Below, in pieces: positions 9,318 through 22,124 of a stretch of DNA of 64,000 nucleotides; the first letter of the stretch is position 1, and every line of letters starts with the position of its first letter. The stretch is taken from positions 54,852,707-54,916,706 of the forward strand of contig CM069874.1 of the NCBI GenBank assembly GCA_036172665.1, read 5' to 3'. The notes under the pieces were generated by a model. It searched no databases. It saw nothing but the letters and a program-made list of their open reading frames with translations, and was not told the origin of the DNA. The stretch comes from Prosopocoilus inquinatus (taxonomy: Eukaryota > Arthropoda > Insecta > Coleoptera > Lucanidae). Both the position numbers and the translations under genes were made by a program.

Positions 9318-11412
9318 TTTGGGGCGAAGACTTTAAGATAGCTTACGATGAAGAGCGAAAAGGGAGGTCTTTGAAGTACCACTTCTAGAGTAAAATTCAC
9401 TGCAAAGTCTTAGCAAGTTCGACTGTTAAAATATCGAATTATATTGGCAACAATGACGACTAATAATGGCTACCAGATAAAAAGTTATTCCCAGAAAATA
9501 TTTTACCAGACATTAGCATGTTCATACGGTAAAAAGTTCTTATTGTGTATCAAACGTTACATGCAGCATTCAATTAATAGTACTCAAGTAGTAAAGTATT
9601 ACTCCGTCTAAATTTGTCAAATTTGTTGTAAAGGACTTCAATAAGTTTATCTTACCGGCGTATATCATTCGGAGCAGAACGACTTTTGTGCTTCGCCCCG
9701 TTTGCGAGCTCGGTCGGACATTCCTAGGATATCTGGTAAAAACCAGTATAAAGATAAACAAAGCAGTGGCGCGGATTTCAACGTCGCCGCTGAACGGCTT
9801 TTATGCCCGAAGCACTCTCACCCTCACACTCATTACATCGGAAGCAACCGTTTGATGTAAATTACATGTGTAACATAATCGCCTTTATAGTTTCTTTCAA
9901 ATTAATAATTATAAAAACTTTATAATTCTTTAATGTAGCTTTTAAAAAGACTGGCATAATACATTTAATTCATATCAATTATAGCGCCTTCACTGCAAAA
10001 AGAATGCGAGTTTATTTCGGATGAATCGGTTATGTAAACAAGTTTTTAAATCCAGCCGACCAGAACTGTAGTGGTTACTGCGTGCTGCATAGACTTATCG
10101 GGCTTCGACTGGTTTATTGTTTTGTTTTTACAGGGCAGACGCGTTAAAGATTAACTTTTTCCGACTATGATCGCTTCAGTATATTAGTAGTTCCTCGTAT
10201 ATTTAACGAAACCTTCCGCCTAAAATGCGCCTAGGCTTGGTTCTAAATATCTGTGTAAAATAAAAAGAAACGTTCATTAAAATATTGTCATTTCACATTC
10301 CTAAATTTATTGTACGAAGTCAACAGCGATATAAAGAAAAAAATTAAATTTATGTATACACATACATACATAAAAAAATTTTTGCTTTTATATTCGAAAT
10401 ACGGAGATATTATTTAATGAAGTGTTAAAATTAACATGTCATTATCCGAAACGTACGCAACGATCGAGACGGTCGAAAAATATGTGGCTGACCGTTTCTA
10501 ATTTATAAGCAAAACATTTCACAATGGCCGCGCGACCGTTTCGTTCTAATCACGTCTTTCTCTCACGATATTGTATCGCCGTGTTCCTATTTATTGCTTT
10601 TTTCCTGACTGCTGCTGCCTGACTTGTTATGTTTGATTTACAATGTACTTACCAACTTTCACAAGTGATTGTATAAATAAATCAGCGTAAAAATAAACGT
10701 ACGGGCGCTAATAAATCAGTAGCGTATAGTTTCCTGAATAATTAGGTAATCACCGTTCGCTAAACCAATTTGTCCGTTTCCTTCGTCATTTTTTATTTCT
10801 ATTATAATTCTTTCTGTACTTCTCGTTTTTTTTTTTATTTTCTCTTTTCATTTCAGTTTTGCTTATGTTTTGATTATACACAGAGTGTCTGACATAATAA
10901 GGTGTTGTAAAAGAAAACGAAGAAGAAATTACGAGCCTTCCATTATTAATAAAAACTGCACAAGTTGCAGATGCATTGAAAACGATTGCAAATCGGAAGT
11001 GTGTTACTAGATTGAATTTGTAAGTTATATTTTATTCTGTTGTGTTTCTTAACTTAATATAAGAAATAATAGATACTGAAGCATCAAAACAGTTACAAGA
11101 TAATAAAATACCACTAGTAAGTCGCCTTAAATCGACAACTACTTTCTTGTTAATGCCTCTGGTATTCGTCTTCTACATCCGATGGTTATTACTAGTTCGT
11201 TTACCGATTTTTTTTTGTAAGTTAATAAGATTTATTTTTAAATTATTAAACCATCAGTGGATGAAATCAATACTCAAGGGATGAATAATAATAACTACTG
11301 AAGGAAACCGATACCGATATTGCTACGTAATAGAAATAAACTACCAAAATATTATTGCTATGTAACAGAAGACGTAGTAAATACAGTGTTGTTAAAGATA
11401 CATTTGTAATAA
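9318..11412. other. Gene-free region, partly low-AT unique sequence
   Basis: No conserved protein or RNA was recognised. Two stretches (about 9660-9850 and 10430-10620) are richer in CpG and G+C than their surroundings and show no transposon ends, so they may be host sequence, possibly regulatory. The rest is AT-rich. Confidence 0.4.
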
Positions 11413-11414
11413 TA

Positions 11415-12762
11415 CAGGGTGTCTCAAAACCTCTGTCTTTAAATGAAACTGTAAGCTCCTCGTTACATAAGAGATTAATTCTCCAAATCTGAAATTTTTT
11501 TGCTCAAAAATGAAAAACTGACCTATCACAAGCGAGCGCAGTCCCTTTGTTTTGAAATCTCTGCTTGGTTTACGACTTGTTTCAGCAATTTATTCCGAAA
11601 GAAGCAATAAACCGCAATGAAACTTTTTATTTACGTTTAGAAGAACTCGGTCAAGGTCTCATTGTATACGAATATGAATCCGACTTGTGGATATCGGCAT
11701 GTTTATTTGTATTTTCAACACGCGATAAGTAAGAACGTTTGTTTACGCACCTCTTTGTAATAGACAATAACAATTATGTTAAAAACGAGTACCTAAACTT
11801 CGTTAGATTTTTGCTAAAGTAACTAAACATCTTCGTACTCTAGTTTTGTAACTGCGTTGAAAATGCGTGAAATTATTTTTTAATTATCGCACTAATAGGT
11901 GTAGAATAAGTATTGCAAGAGCAGAACCTATTCCTATTGTAAAAACGGAAAGCAAGAATTGAAGTATGAGTACGATGAAAAATTTAAATAAATTAGATTG
12001 CCTGTACACACAATATTCTATGGGTTCAAAATAAGTGATTGAATAACTTCGCTAGCTTTCAATCGAACTGTTTTATTAATTGTTTACATTCCAACACAAA
12101 CACATGTTTATATAAGGATAATATTGAACCTGAATTTCTGCGTCGGCTTAAACCATAAAATCATAAATGCAGCTCTCGCCTAGTGCAGGCGTTTATTTCG
12201 TCGTTTATTCGAAGTTTTAATAAAGAAACAAATTTATTTTTGCTGTACAAATACAATAAACTATAGTAATCTACATTGTAAGTTGATTATTGGCAATTTA
12301 CAAATTAATATCATTTCCACTTTTTCGATCGCCTTTAGATTGATTTTTTTTGATTTAACTGTTAAAGTACGGTTTAGCACAAAACTAATCACCAATTAAC
12401 GCAATACGCAAAGATTATTTTACTCTATTAAGAACTTACTTAGTTACAAAATTTATCTGCTTTTAAAATTAACAAGAAACACGATACTTGACCTGCCTTA
12501 AGTACAATGTCTGTGCATTAGATCGTGGTCTGCGTTTTTATGACTTTTTATGGCCTCGAACGTCGGAGAATAGTTGAAAACCAAGCTCTGCCGGAATATT
12601 TAAGCTGCATTCAGCGACCCTCAAGCAATTTCTATGAAAAAGTAGAATAATTTTTATCTGCGTTATTATTGCTGTCTGACCAATACTTGTATAACAAATT
12701 TTGCTTCTTTTCCTGACCATATTTGTGATTTCAATTAAAGACATAGGTTTAGAGACACGCTG
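11415..12762. mobile_element. TA-flanked element, CAGGGTGTCTCAAAACC ends
   Basis: TA flanks at 11413-11414 and 12763-12764. The left end CAGGGTGTCTCAAAACCTCT pairs with the right end (aggtttagagacacgctg) through about 33 bp with a few mismatches. A second copy lies at 51415-52645. The interior is 1.35 kb, AT-rich, with no transposase. Confidence 0.85.
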
Positions 12763-12793
12763 TATACAGTGTACTGGTTTTTAAATTTTAAAG

Positions 12794-13495
12794 ATGGCAA
12801 CCCTACGTCTAGCAAAAAAAAGAAAAAAATCAGGAAGCAAGAAACTCGCCGTGTTGGAAGTCATTAAAGATAACAAGACGATTTTATTCGATAGTTTTTC
12901 TGATAATAAACTGAAACCAAGTGAAAAAGAAAAGAGGTGGAATATGGTCTTAAACAGAACAAAATCTTTGGGGTTAACCTCGGCAGATAGAAATGTGATA
13001 GACTTTTTATTTGGAGTTTGGGATATCGCGTTCATTAATAAGTTTAATAGATTTTACGGATCAACAATTTTTCATGGTTAATAAGTGTTTAACTATGTAC
13101 AGTCGGGAGCATTAAATTTTAGTCATCACTGACAACATTAATTAAAACGTCTGTTTTAATTGCAAAAACTAAAAATTGATTTGACCAAAAAACTATCGAA
13201 AGTAAATTAAACTTTTCAGAAGTTACTCTCATTAATGAAATTTGAGAGATCAATCACGTTATTTTAGTAAATAATGCAAGTCAAACGGAAAATAGAAAAC
13301 TCTACTTCTACTACTAGTTAAACGTCAAATGAATTTAGGATCCTTAGTTGGAGCCTTGTTACAGCTAGAGAGAGAGCGTTCTCGTAATCAAGAAATGCTG
13401 ATGAAATCATCAAGTCTGTTTCTTTTTCAAGTTTCTGAACTATCAAATCGTATTTCAAATAGAAAAGTCATTTCACAAACTGGAAATCATAATTG
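12794..13495 (+). pseudogene. Myb/SANT-like DNA-binding protein relic (transposon accessory type)
   Basis: The frame from ATG 12794 to 13081 starts with a basic RLAKKRKKSGSKKLAVLE stretch. It continues with ILFDSFSDNK, then KEKRWNMVLNRTKSLGLTSADR. This is the pattern of insect Myb/SANT-like proteins associated with Harbinger-type transposons (a long helix with Trp, then LGL.SADR). The frame breaks after 13081. A second piece at about 13335-13495 reads LGSLVGALLQLERERSRNQE, a coiled-coil tail typical of the same proteins. The middle is missing, so this is a dead copy. The family call comes from pattern memory, not a search. A domesticated host regulator is possible but unlikely given the breaks. 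Confidence 0.5.
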
Positions 13496-14764
13496 ATAAA
13501 AGGGGAAAACCAGAAGAAAGAAACTGTAAAATCGTTGCAATTCCGCCGAGGTCTGCTGTTTTTAGGGAAGTTTAAAATGTATCTTAGTATGTCAAATGAA
13601 TAGATACTTTTGTAATTGTATCTAGATGCAGATACAGTTACATTTTTAGTAGTATCTGAGATACGTGTCTAGATACTCAAAAAGTATTTAGATACTGTAT
13701 CCAGATATTTGCATCTATATTCTTAACATCACTGCCCAAATATTAGGTTATTTTGAACATCATTTTAAACTTACAGAACAGAAATATCCTGAAGATAATA
13801 AAAGGACTATACTAAGAAAGCAACTTGGAATAAATCCTGAATACTCATTATTAAGGATAGGATTTGAATAAGTCGCCATCATTTCAGTAGCGCCGTAAAA
13901 ATGTATCAAACAGGCACATTTTGTAATGGGACGGTGAAAATAATTTACGGCGTTCTTCCTATCTGATGCAATGTGGCGGAGGTCGAGGTACAACTGGTTA
14001 ACTAATTACTATAAAAATCTTTACACATTTAAACAAGAAGAGTTGATAGCATAACTGTAATTTTTTATTGCGGCAATATTGCTCTGTTTTTTGTTATACT
14101 GAGTAACACCATTGCTGTAGCGGCGTTAATTGTCTCTGCAGCCGTCGCGTTTGTTTGCACGCTACGGTCTAATATTTTATATTGCCCGCTTCACTAGAAT
14201 TTGAACCGCGCAAAATATATTTCCGCGACCCGTACTCATTATCCATTTAAAAGTAATAAAATTCGTTCCCCAACAAGGGAGTCGATCAAGTGACCCCTCG
14301 TGTAAGGAGAAAATCCAAAAGTGGGAAAAAACGAGTAAAAGCCTTCTTCAAATAAAATTCCATAATGGGAAAAATTTTATTGACTTCTATTTGCATGAAC
14401 CGAATTCGCTGTCTACGTCTTAACACTCAGATCGTAGGATAGTTACAGCCGTATTCATATAAATGATATATTTCATTTATGTAAATGAAATGCTAAATAA
14501 TGTCGTATTCACAAATCGAAAATGTGGCATTTGTTCCATCGATTTATGAATCGTTTCGTTTTATCTGTTCTTCTCTCTTGTTTTAATTATTATTCCAAAA
14601 AAATGATTGTTAATTATTATTAATGAAAATTCAGTTTATGTTTTAACATATTCTAGTTAAACTTTTTATATAATTTCATTTAACTTTATTCCAAAAATAT
14701 CAGATAGATCACTCGTATGAGACCAATTTATAAACAGTTTGTTTATATGACATTACTTTAACTA
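13496..14764. other. Gene-free region
   Basis: The stretch at 13590-13730 contains repeated gatactNtgtatctaga-type words, a local low-complexity repeat. No coding signal was found elsewhere. At 14456-14540 an internal inverted repeat (atgatatatttcat) suggests an eroded MITE. Confidence 0.4.
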
Positions 14765-14766
14765 TA

Positions 14767-17700
14767 CAGGGTGTCCACCGAGTGCCACGGTCTTCTCTAT
14801 CGTCTAAAGTATACAAGATAGAAAAGAAATTCAAACTAGCTGAAGTGTAACTCAGTCAGTTCTATTTTCTAATATTATTTTTGACTATACAGGATGTTCA
14901 GTAACTGAGAGCCATACCAAAGTTATATTTTTTTAAATGGAACACCCAATATATTTTTACGTAGTTTGAAAGTACGCATAACGAGTAGGTAATAACGAAA
15001 AATTTCGGAAGTTCTATTTAAGAGTTTGTAAGATATTAATGATTATGTGTAAAAAATTGCTTTAGTTTGATTATTTACATTTCGTCGCGATTTTTAGTAG
15101 GTAGTCAATACAATATCTCATCTACAGAAATTTTACAACAGATTCAATCTATTAGTTATTATGTGTACAGGGTGTTGAGTTTTGAGAAAGTTAATTTTTC
15201 TCAAAATTTTCAAATGGAACACCCAGTATATCTACACTCTTGTGAAACACTGCCTTAATGAGCTTTCATAAAACGCTAATGGCCGGTTTCACAAAGCTTC
15301 GTTAAATATTTAAGTTCCGATTAACTCTGTAACGAATGATTAAATAGAAAAACAACTGCATTTAACGATGATTACTAAACGGTTCGCTCTGTAATCGGTC
15401 GTCAAATAGTCTTAATGCTCCGTTAAGTGTTTCACAAAGCTCGATTAAGAGATAACTCTTCGTTTACTTCTGTCTAATCAAGCGTTAGATTAAACGATAG
15501 AATTCCAGCAATTAAAAAGTAACTAGTGAATTTTCCATAGTTATTATAAAGCTTTTTTGATATAAAAATCCACACATATATCTAAAAAAAAATTATAATT
15601 TTCTTTAAAAATGTAACGTACCTTAAATATGAAAAATAATGACATTTCTGTACTTTTTACTCACTTGGTTTATTGATTAATTTTTACGACACTATTTCGG
15701 AAATTATTTTCAACGGCAAACAATTCAAAATTATTTCAAAATGTCTATAACCTCTTTCTTCTCTGACGATAAAGAAATGTCTCCTTAAGGTAGGATTCAT
15801 TTTATAAGAGACAGAAATAATCCTTTTAATGATTTGGATGATAATGAATTTAACGTTTCACTTTTCCAAAGGAGTTACGGAACTCTTTGGTCCCACATTA
15901 GAACCTGCAACAAGCAAAAAATAAATTTATTTAATGGTACAAATCAGTTGATGATAAACTTACGTTATTATCCACTAAAATATTTCAACAGCTGATTCCT
16001 GATACTTTCAGAAACCATCGATACGTAGAATAAATCATCTTATTGCAAGGCAAAGCAAACAGTTAATTAAATTGCCAATAGAAGAAGCTCCGCAAGTTAA
16101 CATTAGGCTTTTCTCATGTCATTGGCACCACAGATTGTACCCCATGTTAAAATTATTTCACCTGGTGGTAATCCCGCTGAGCTGTACCACAACAAAAAAT
16201 GTGTCTTTTCCATATACATATGTTCAAGTAATTCAACTGCACTAAAGTTTCCTTCCTCCCTTTCTTTTTTCCTTTTTCATTTTTAAAAATCATTAACTGC
16301 ACTAATGTGAAGATTTTAAGATGTATTTATTTGTTTTGAGTTTCTAACCTCACACTACCTGTCTGCAGGCCTGACGCCATGCCGTACAGATTACTTTAAA
16401 GCGGTGTCAAAGTGGCAATTTTTCGATGTTGCCAAACGTAAACTCCAATTAGTTATTTCGAGATTAACATAATAGTTTTTGTTTTGTGAAACAGCATCAA
16501 ATTTTTAACACTGATTAATCTTAACGCTTAAACAAAGCTTACCCGCCCTAAATGTTTTTGTCTAAACTTAACAAATCGCGAAACAGCAATTACTCATTCT
16601 TTTAATTGTTATATTGACGTTTTTTAGCCTTTTCGACCGGTCCTTCTGTTATTTTGTTAATAAATTAACAAATATTAATTAGTATTAATAGTTTCGTTGG
16701 GCAAACACCACAGAAAAAAAAAATTAATTAATAAATTAGAAAATAACAAAATAATGAACAAATCAAGAATAGTAAGTATTAAATTAGAAAATAACAAAAT
16801 AATGTACAAATTAAGAATAATAAGTATTAAATTAGAAAATAACAGAAAACAATGAACAAATTAAGAATGACAAGGAACCATTGGATCTAGAAAATTTATA
16901 TTAAATATTCAAATTGGTTTTCAGCTTCTTGTAAATACTTTTTACTTCTTGTAATCTTGACGCCAAAAGACAGTTTTGGTTGCTTAATCTTATTCAGTGT
17001 GTCACGTCACGTAACTTTTCACTATTAAAATCCATTTTATTAACACAAAAAACAGTACAAATTTGTAAAAGTAGTGTGTCTCGAATCTAAACAATAGTTC
17101 TGTTAAATAAATGTCAATTAAAAATTCATGGCAACTGTTTTCCTATTTTCTAACAAACGGCAACGTAATTTTAAATTTTATTTCTTTTTAATTATTTTAA
17201 TAAAGTTGTTTAAATATTTTCAAAGTAAAGGAAAATAGGAATGAGTTTAATAGGAACATATTCAATTACTTTGAACACAAAATAAAACATTTTCATTGAT
17301 TTATCATCTAGCTAAAACAGAAAAGCCGGACGGAAAGGCTAAATACCGTTAATATTGAAAGGAAAAAAATATTTCATTGCTGTCTGGCGATTTGTTCAGT
17401 TTGGACAAAAACATTTGGCGTTTTATGAAAGTTCATTAAGGCAGTGTTTCACAAGAGTTTACACATACTTGGCATTCCATTTGAAAATTTTGAGAAAAAT
17501 TATATTTTGCAAAACTCAACACTCTGTACACATTAATTTTAATTAACTAATACATTGAATCTGTTGTGAAATTTCGGTTGATGGGATATTGTATTGACTA
17601 CCTACAGAAAATCGCGACGAAATGTAAATAAATAATCAATCTAAAGCAATTTCTTACACATAATCATTAATATCTTACAAACTCTTAAATAGAACTTCCG

Positions 17701-17938
17701 AAATTTTTGGTTATTACCTATTCGTTATGCGCTCTTTCGAAATATGTAAAAATATATTTGGTGTTCCATTAAAAAAAAATAACTTTGGTATTGCTCTCAG
17801 TTACTGAACATCCTGTATAGCCAAAAATAATTTTAGAAAATAGAGCTGACTGAGTTACACGTCAGCTCGTTTGAATTTCTTTTCTATCTTGTATACTTTA
17901 GACGGTAGAGAAGACCGCGGCACTCGGTGGACACCCTG
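14767..17938. mobile_element. Long inverted-repeat element, TA-flanked, CAGGGTGTCCACCGAG ends
   Basis: The left end CAGGGTGTCCACCGAGTGCC (14767) and the matching right end (17938) are each flanked by TATA-type TA. The arms run about 490-520 bp (14767-15255 and 17416-17938) at roughly 85-90% identity by eye, so a transcript would form a long hairpin. The arms contain internal copies of the ACAGGGTGTT motif. The 2.1-kb interior holds a Harbinger relic that inserted later. No Tc1/mariner transposase is present. Confidence 0.8.
15280..16552 (+). pseudogene. PIF/Harbinger transposase relic
   Basis: From ATG 15741 the frame reads MSITSFFSDDKEMSP, a stop, then FIRDRNNPFNDLDDNEF. Later come NQLMINLRYYPLKYF, GFSHVIGTTDCT, and in another phase HVKIISPGGNPAELYHNKK. 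These are the Harbinger landmarks: the N-terminal RDR.NP..D.DD block, the LR(F/Y)Y helix, the first catalytic Asp in G..DCTHV.I, and SPGG..AELY.N.KG. The rest of the catalytic triad is absent, and several stops and shifts are present. Candidate ends are TGGCCGGTTTCACAAAGC near 15280, after TAA, and the rough complement before TAA near 16553. It is nested inside the long inverted-repeat element. Confidence 0.75.
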
Positions 17939-18070
17939 TATATGCTAAATGAAGCTTTGTGAGTACGAAATGCGGCTAAATCATCAATTTAGCTTTCGTT
18001 AAGGTTTTGTTTAATTTATTTAACAAACCACACGTAATTGGACGATTTATAAATCATAATCAACAACTAA

Positions 18071-18193
18071 GGCAGTCAGCGTCACAGTTTAACTTTAAAC
18101 TTCGCTTTATTCCCATGGTAACAATTGCAAGGATAATTGTTTCCTAGGAATAAAACGAAGCTTAAAGCTAAACTGCGATGGTCAAACCGGGCC
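18071..18193. mobile_element. Palindromic MITE, TAA/TTA-flanked
   Basis: TAA at 18068-18070 and TTA at 18194-18196. The arms pair through agtttaactttaaacttcg and its near-complement, meeting at ccatggtaacaattg / caattgtttcctagg. At 123 bp it is close to the 128-bp TAA family. Left terminal bases are eroded. A related internal palindrome occurs at 45885-45985. Confidence 0.7.
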
Positions 18194-19115
18194 TTAATGG
18201 AGCATTTAACGTAAATGATGGTTTGTGAATACGATCGAAAGACTACTTGATGTAATTTTCTTTACCCACAAATAATTTATTACAAATCGACGATTTCTTC
18301 AAAAGTTTCAAAATGTTTGAAGTGTATTTGATGAGAATAAAGCTTAAGCAATCATAATTTTTAGTTGCAATCGATAAAAAGAAAAACTTGCGTAGCGCTT
18401 ATAACTTCCTACTGTGTTTTCTAACAGTTATTGCCTCCTACAAATCGTTACATCCTACGTCATACTAATTGTTGCATCATCAGTTGTCCTACAAATTTGT
18501 TGTATCACCAGTTCTACTAATTGTCTTCCCACCGATGGCCGTATACATTTGAACCTGAACAAAACCTCTTCAGTTAAAACTGGTACAATTACAATTAATT
18601 ACTAATTACATTCTCCCAAAAGAGAAGGTAAGTGCTTAAGAACAAGAGGAGACCATGTCGTCGACGGCCTTAAAACAACCTTCCTACTGACCCTGAGACG
18701 TGCAAACACGCAAACCAGCTTTCGTTGGCATTATCTGAACCGCCGCTGCAATGCTCCGACGATTTCGTATACATTTTTTTGTCGAACTGCCGAAAATTCA
18801 GGGGGGCAGCAACTCTTCGTCCTCATCATCATCATCATCATCATCGGCAGATCGCCGACAGTCATGAGCAGCGCGGCACGTTAATTTGAAATTAAGCTAC
18901 CCTCTTGTTAGCTGGGAAAATCACGAGCTTGCATGTGACTTGAATAATTGCCCTGCCGTGTCATTATTCTTCGCGATAATAGAGACGTTTGAAACGCCGC
19001 TTTTCGTCCTTTGAAACGTGGAATCGTAATAAATCCACCTCGGGGAATAAATGCAATGCAAATTGTTTATAATTTATGAAAACCGAAAAAATAGAAAACA
19101 AGAAAAAACTATAAG
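18194..19115. other. Gene-free region with (TCA)n tract
   Basis: About 18640-18830 is G+C-richer and lacks transposon ends; it may be host sequence. A perfect (TCA)8 tract lies at 18823-18846. No conserved coding signal. Confidence 0.45.
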
Positions 19116-20068
19116 GACGACTGTACACCGATGAGAAGTTAGCAATAAAATTCCAGCAATAAAATTATGAAATTTCAAAACGCTGCCACCGTTAAAATAA
19201 CGATCACAGATCAATAATATTTAATCTATTACAAAGAGTATAATGTGTAGATTCCCCTCATATGAAGAAACTGAAAAATATTTGATATTAAGTTAACTAT
19301 GACTATTTAAACTAGCATAAGTCATTATTCATATATCGCACCAAAACAATTACTTTCACTGAAAATTTTCACACAGTCATAAAGTACACATACATATCTA
19401 TTTAATAATGCCTTTAGAAAGTTTTAGCCAGTTGGTTTGAAGTAATTAGAAATTAATAAATTGTGTCGTTTGCAACAATAAAAAAAAACTTTACTTTGCG
19501 CTTTGTGAATTATGGCCAAGGTCTGAAGTTTGCATTGAGTACACAGGGTGTTCAAAGTTTTTGTTATAGGCACACAACAACTTCGTTATTACGGAAGGTA
19601 CGAAGTCGTTCAAATTGGCAAAAATATACTGCTTTTACTCAAGATTAGTAATTAAGCATTGTCCATGCGTAAGTTGACCGGATCAGTCAGATTGCGGTGG
19701 AATTCTCGATATGTTCTTCTTCTGATGAGACCTCAATTAGGACCGAAATCGCTATGAGAACCCTGTTGCAATTTAGCTGAATTGTAGCAGATTTTTAATG
19801 ATTTTTTTTAATGATGATTACAAATATCGCAATAACTCCTTTATTATTTGTTCTGAGGTTAAGTAGTAAAGAGTACTTTATATTTAGAATTTACTATTCT
19901 TTCGTTTCACAACAAAAAATACGGAATATTTCATTAAAGAAAAGTTTACGTGTGAAGATATTATGAGAACGCGATGCGTAATTGTTTTTTTGGTATCGCC
20001 GCTTAATTGTGGGTTCATTGTTGCTGATGATTTGAACGATTTCGTACCTTAATAATTATGAAGTTATT

Positions 20069-20268
20069 AAGTACAAAGTTTTTTTTAATCTCAAACCGGA
20101 CAGAAAAATGAAGGGAAACACACTCAACGTTTCGCTATAGATTTATAGCTTCGTCAGGAGTATAAATCTATAGCGAAACGTTGAGTGTGTTTCCCTTCAT
20201 TTTTCTGTCCGGTTTGAGATTTAAAAAAACTTTGTACTTACTATTTTCATCGGACAAGAACAAACTTC
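20069..20268 (+). mobile_element. 200-bp PLE palindrome with 15-bp target duplication
   Basis: The direct repeat aattatgaagttatt is at 20054-20068 and 20269-20283. The insert has two 79-bp arms (20069-20147 and 20161-20239), a 13-bp spacer and a 29-bp unpaired tail (20240-20268). The left arm plus spacer carries a complete hammerhead on the minus strand; the right arm carries only the GAAACGTT half. The tail contains attttcatcggacaag, shared in complement with the 504-bp insertion at 27489, which fixes the 3' end. So this is a minimal PLE repeat unit in inverted form. Confidence 0.88.
20121..20161 (-). ncRNA. Hammerhead ribozyme, loop-less helix III class
   Basis: Read on the minus strand: helix I strand actc (20161-20158), CTGACGA (20157-20151), helix II agctat-aaatct-atagc (20150-20134), GAAAC (20133-20129), GTT (20128-20126), then gagtg (20125-20121) which closes helix I. 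All core positions are canonical. Helix III is AC/GU with no loop, so cleavage would need two RNA copies. Confidence 0.85.
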
Positions 20269-20288
20269 AATTATGAAGTTATTGTATG

Positions 20289-20710
20289 TATACAGTGTTT
20301 CCCAAAAGTAACGGATAAATTCTATAAAATGGTTAAGAAAAGGAAGAATTGTCAGGTCAATTTTTATTTTTAAATCATCATTTGAGGATGTAATTTTCAA
20401 TCCCCCATCTCTAAGCTATAACAACCCCAACTTTAAAAATTCAAGTAGCAAAGTACCTCTTGTGATACCTCGTTAAATAACATTTTTAATGCTGAAAATT
20501 TGTTAAAACTTGCGTTTTATATTGGATTTTCTCTTAATTCAGAAGGGCATTATTCGAATCATGAGTCGAATCATTTTTAGACATCTATCTTCAACCATCT
20601 TTTCTATTTGCAAATTTTTCTTCTTCCCACATATTATTTGTGCATCATAGTATTTTTATTTAAGCTTTAATCATTCGCGATTACTGAGAATCACTGGGAC
20701 ACACTGTATA
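20289..20710. mobile_element. 422-bp MITE, TATACAGTGTTTCCCA ends
   Basis: The left end TATACAGTGTTTCCCA and right end TGGGACACACTGTATA are inverted repeats with one mismatch. The interior is AT-rich. It starts a few bases after the PLE target duplication. Confidence 0.7.
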
Positions 20711-20729
20711 ATGGAAACTTTGATCACCC

Positions 20730-20923
20730 TATACAGACTGTTTAAAAATAACTCGGCACTATTGCAAACTATTTTATTTTTAAAGTTACAGATACAATTA
20801 AATTAGCAAACTAGTAGTATCTTTCGTCCTGATTGCAACGATGCATTCAAAAAGAACAATTGGACATCGCATTTATGAAATAAACGAAAAAGAACACTTT
20901 TTTTAAATAGAACACCCTGTATA
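20730..20923. mobile_element. 194-bp MITE of the TACAGGGTG group
   Basis: Left TATACAGACTGTTTAAA and right TTTAAATAGAACACCCTGTATA are imperfect inverted repeats. Non-coding. Confidence 0.5.
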
Positions 20924-21705
20924 TTATTTGACCAATCGATAGAGACTAAAATTCTGAATTAAAATTATTCTTTATCATTTTATCGGAAATTAATAAATAA
21001 AGAAGATATTTTGATTTTTTACAAATTCATTAAGATGGCTGTGTTTCAAGAACAAAACATTTGAAAACCGTGTATGTATTTGAAAACATTAATTTTGGTT
21101 TATTTGTTTATTATAAAAGCTGTTTTTGTCTGAGTTTTGTAAAAATCTTTTAATAAGAAGAATTTTTATAAGACGCATTTTCTGGCGCAGAACATGCATC
21201 TTATGAAAATTCCTTTTGTTCGTACAAATCTCGATTTTTTAAGTACAAAATAATTCAGAAGGGACAATGTAAAGTAAATATTTTTTTACTCTTGTCAATG
21301 TCACAACTTATTACTTTGTAATAATTGGTACTCTTTCATTGGTCCGAGCGTCACATTTAATTAATTTCTAATTACTTTAAATCAACCGGCTAAAACTTTC
21401 TAAAGGCATTATTAAATAGATATGTATGTTTACTTTATGACTGTGTGAAAATTTTCAGTGAAAGCAATTGTTTTGGTGCAATATATGAATAATGACTTAT
21501 GCTGGTTTAAATAGTCATAGTTAACTTAACATCAAATATTTTTTCAGTTTGTTCATATGAGAGGAATCTACACATTATGCTCTTTGCAATAGATTGAATA
21601 TTATTGATCTGTGATCGTTATTTTAGCGGTGGCAGCTTTTTGAAATTTCGTAATTTTATTGCTGGAATTTTATTGCTAACTTCTCATCGGTCGACTGTAC
21701 GACTG

Positions 21706-22122
21706 CTTGAAAACCAAACCTCCCGTGTTCTCTTTATTTAAAAAAAAAATTATTAATTTGGCAACAAGTTAAATCAACTTGCTTCGTTTGTCAACTTAAT
21801 TTCTTTCTATTCTGATTCACTCTTCTCCCTCTGTTTTTTTACTTTGCATCATCTTCCTTACCTATCTTAATTGTATAGTTTCTAACATTTTACTTTTTCC
21901 AACAATAGTCTTCTTCTTCCTCTCTCCTAATTTTCCGTGGAAATTTTGATTGAAACATCTATCGATTTAACTACATTTAGGTCTCTGTAATTCTATCCAC
22001 ACACCGATTGCATTTCTGTTACAGTTTCTTCAAAAACTTCAGTATAATCTCCAATTCTCCAAACGACGATAGTTTCATTCATACAGAATTTCTTTTTTTT
22101 TGTCTAGAAATGTTACATGGTA
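21706..22122. other. Gene-free, pyrimidine-rich stretch
   Basis: C/T-rich patches (21840-21930) without coding or repeat signal. Confidence 0.4.
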
Positions 22123-22124
22123 TA

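Larger units (their letters stand above)
19116..21705. mobile_element. Foldback element with ~350-bp inverted arms
   Basis: Arms at about 19121-19460 and 21345-21700 are inverted copies (ctgtacaccgatgagaagtt at the left outer end, aacttctcatcggtcgactg at the right). The arms share long blocks such as cataagtcattattcatata. The interior carries a PLE palindrome with its target duplication and two small MITEs. No own coding sequence. Confidence 0.8.

Noticed and set aside
14456..18233. Outer Harbinger-like element with GCCGTATTCAYAAA ends
   Set aside because: Only short, imperfect similarity between left and right candidates; the left side has two overlapping candidates and no clear target duplication.
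20069..20268. Ordinary DNA-transposon MITE
   Set aside because: The 15-bp duplication, asymmetric tail and hammerhead core fit a PLE repeat better than a terminal-inverted-repeat transposon.
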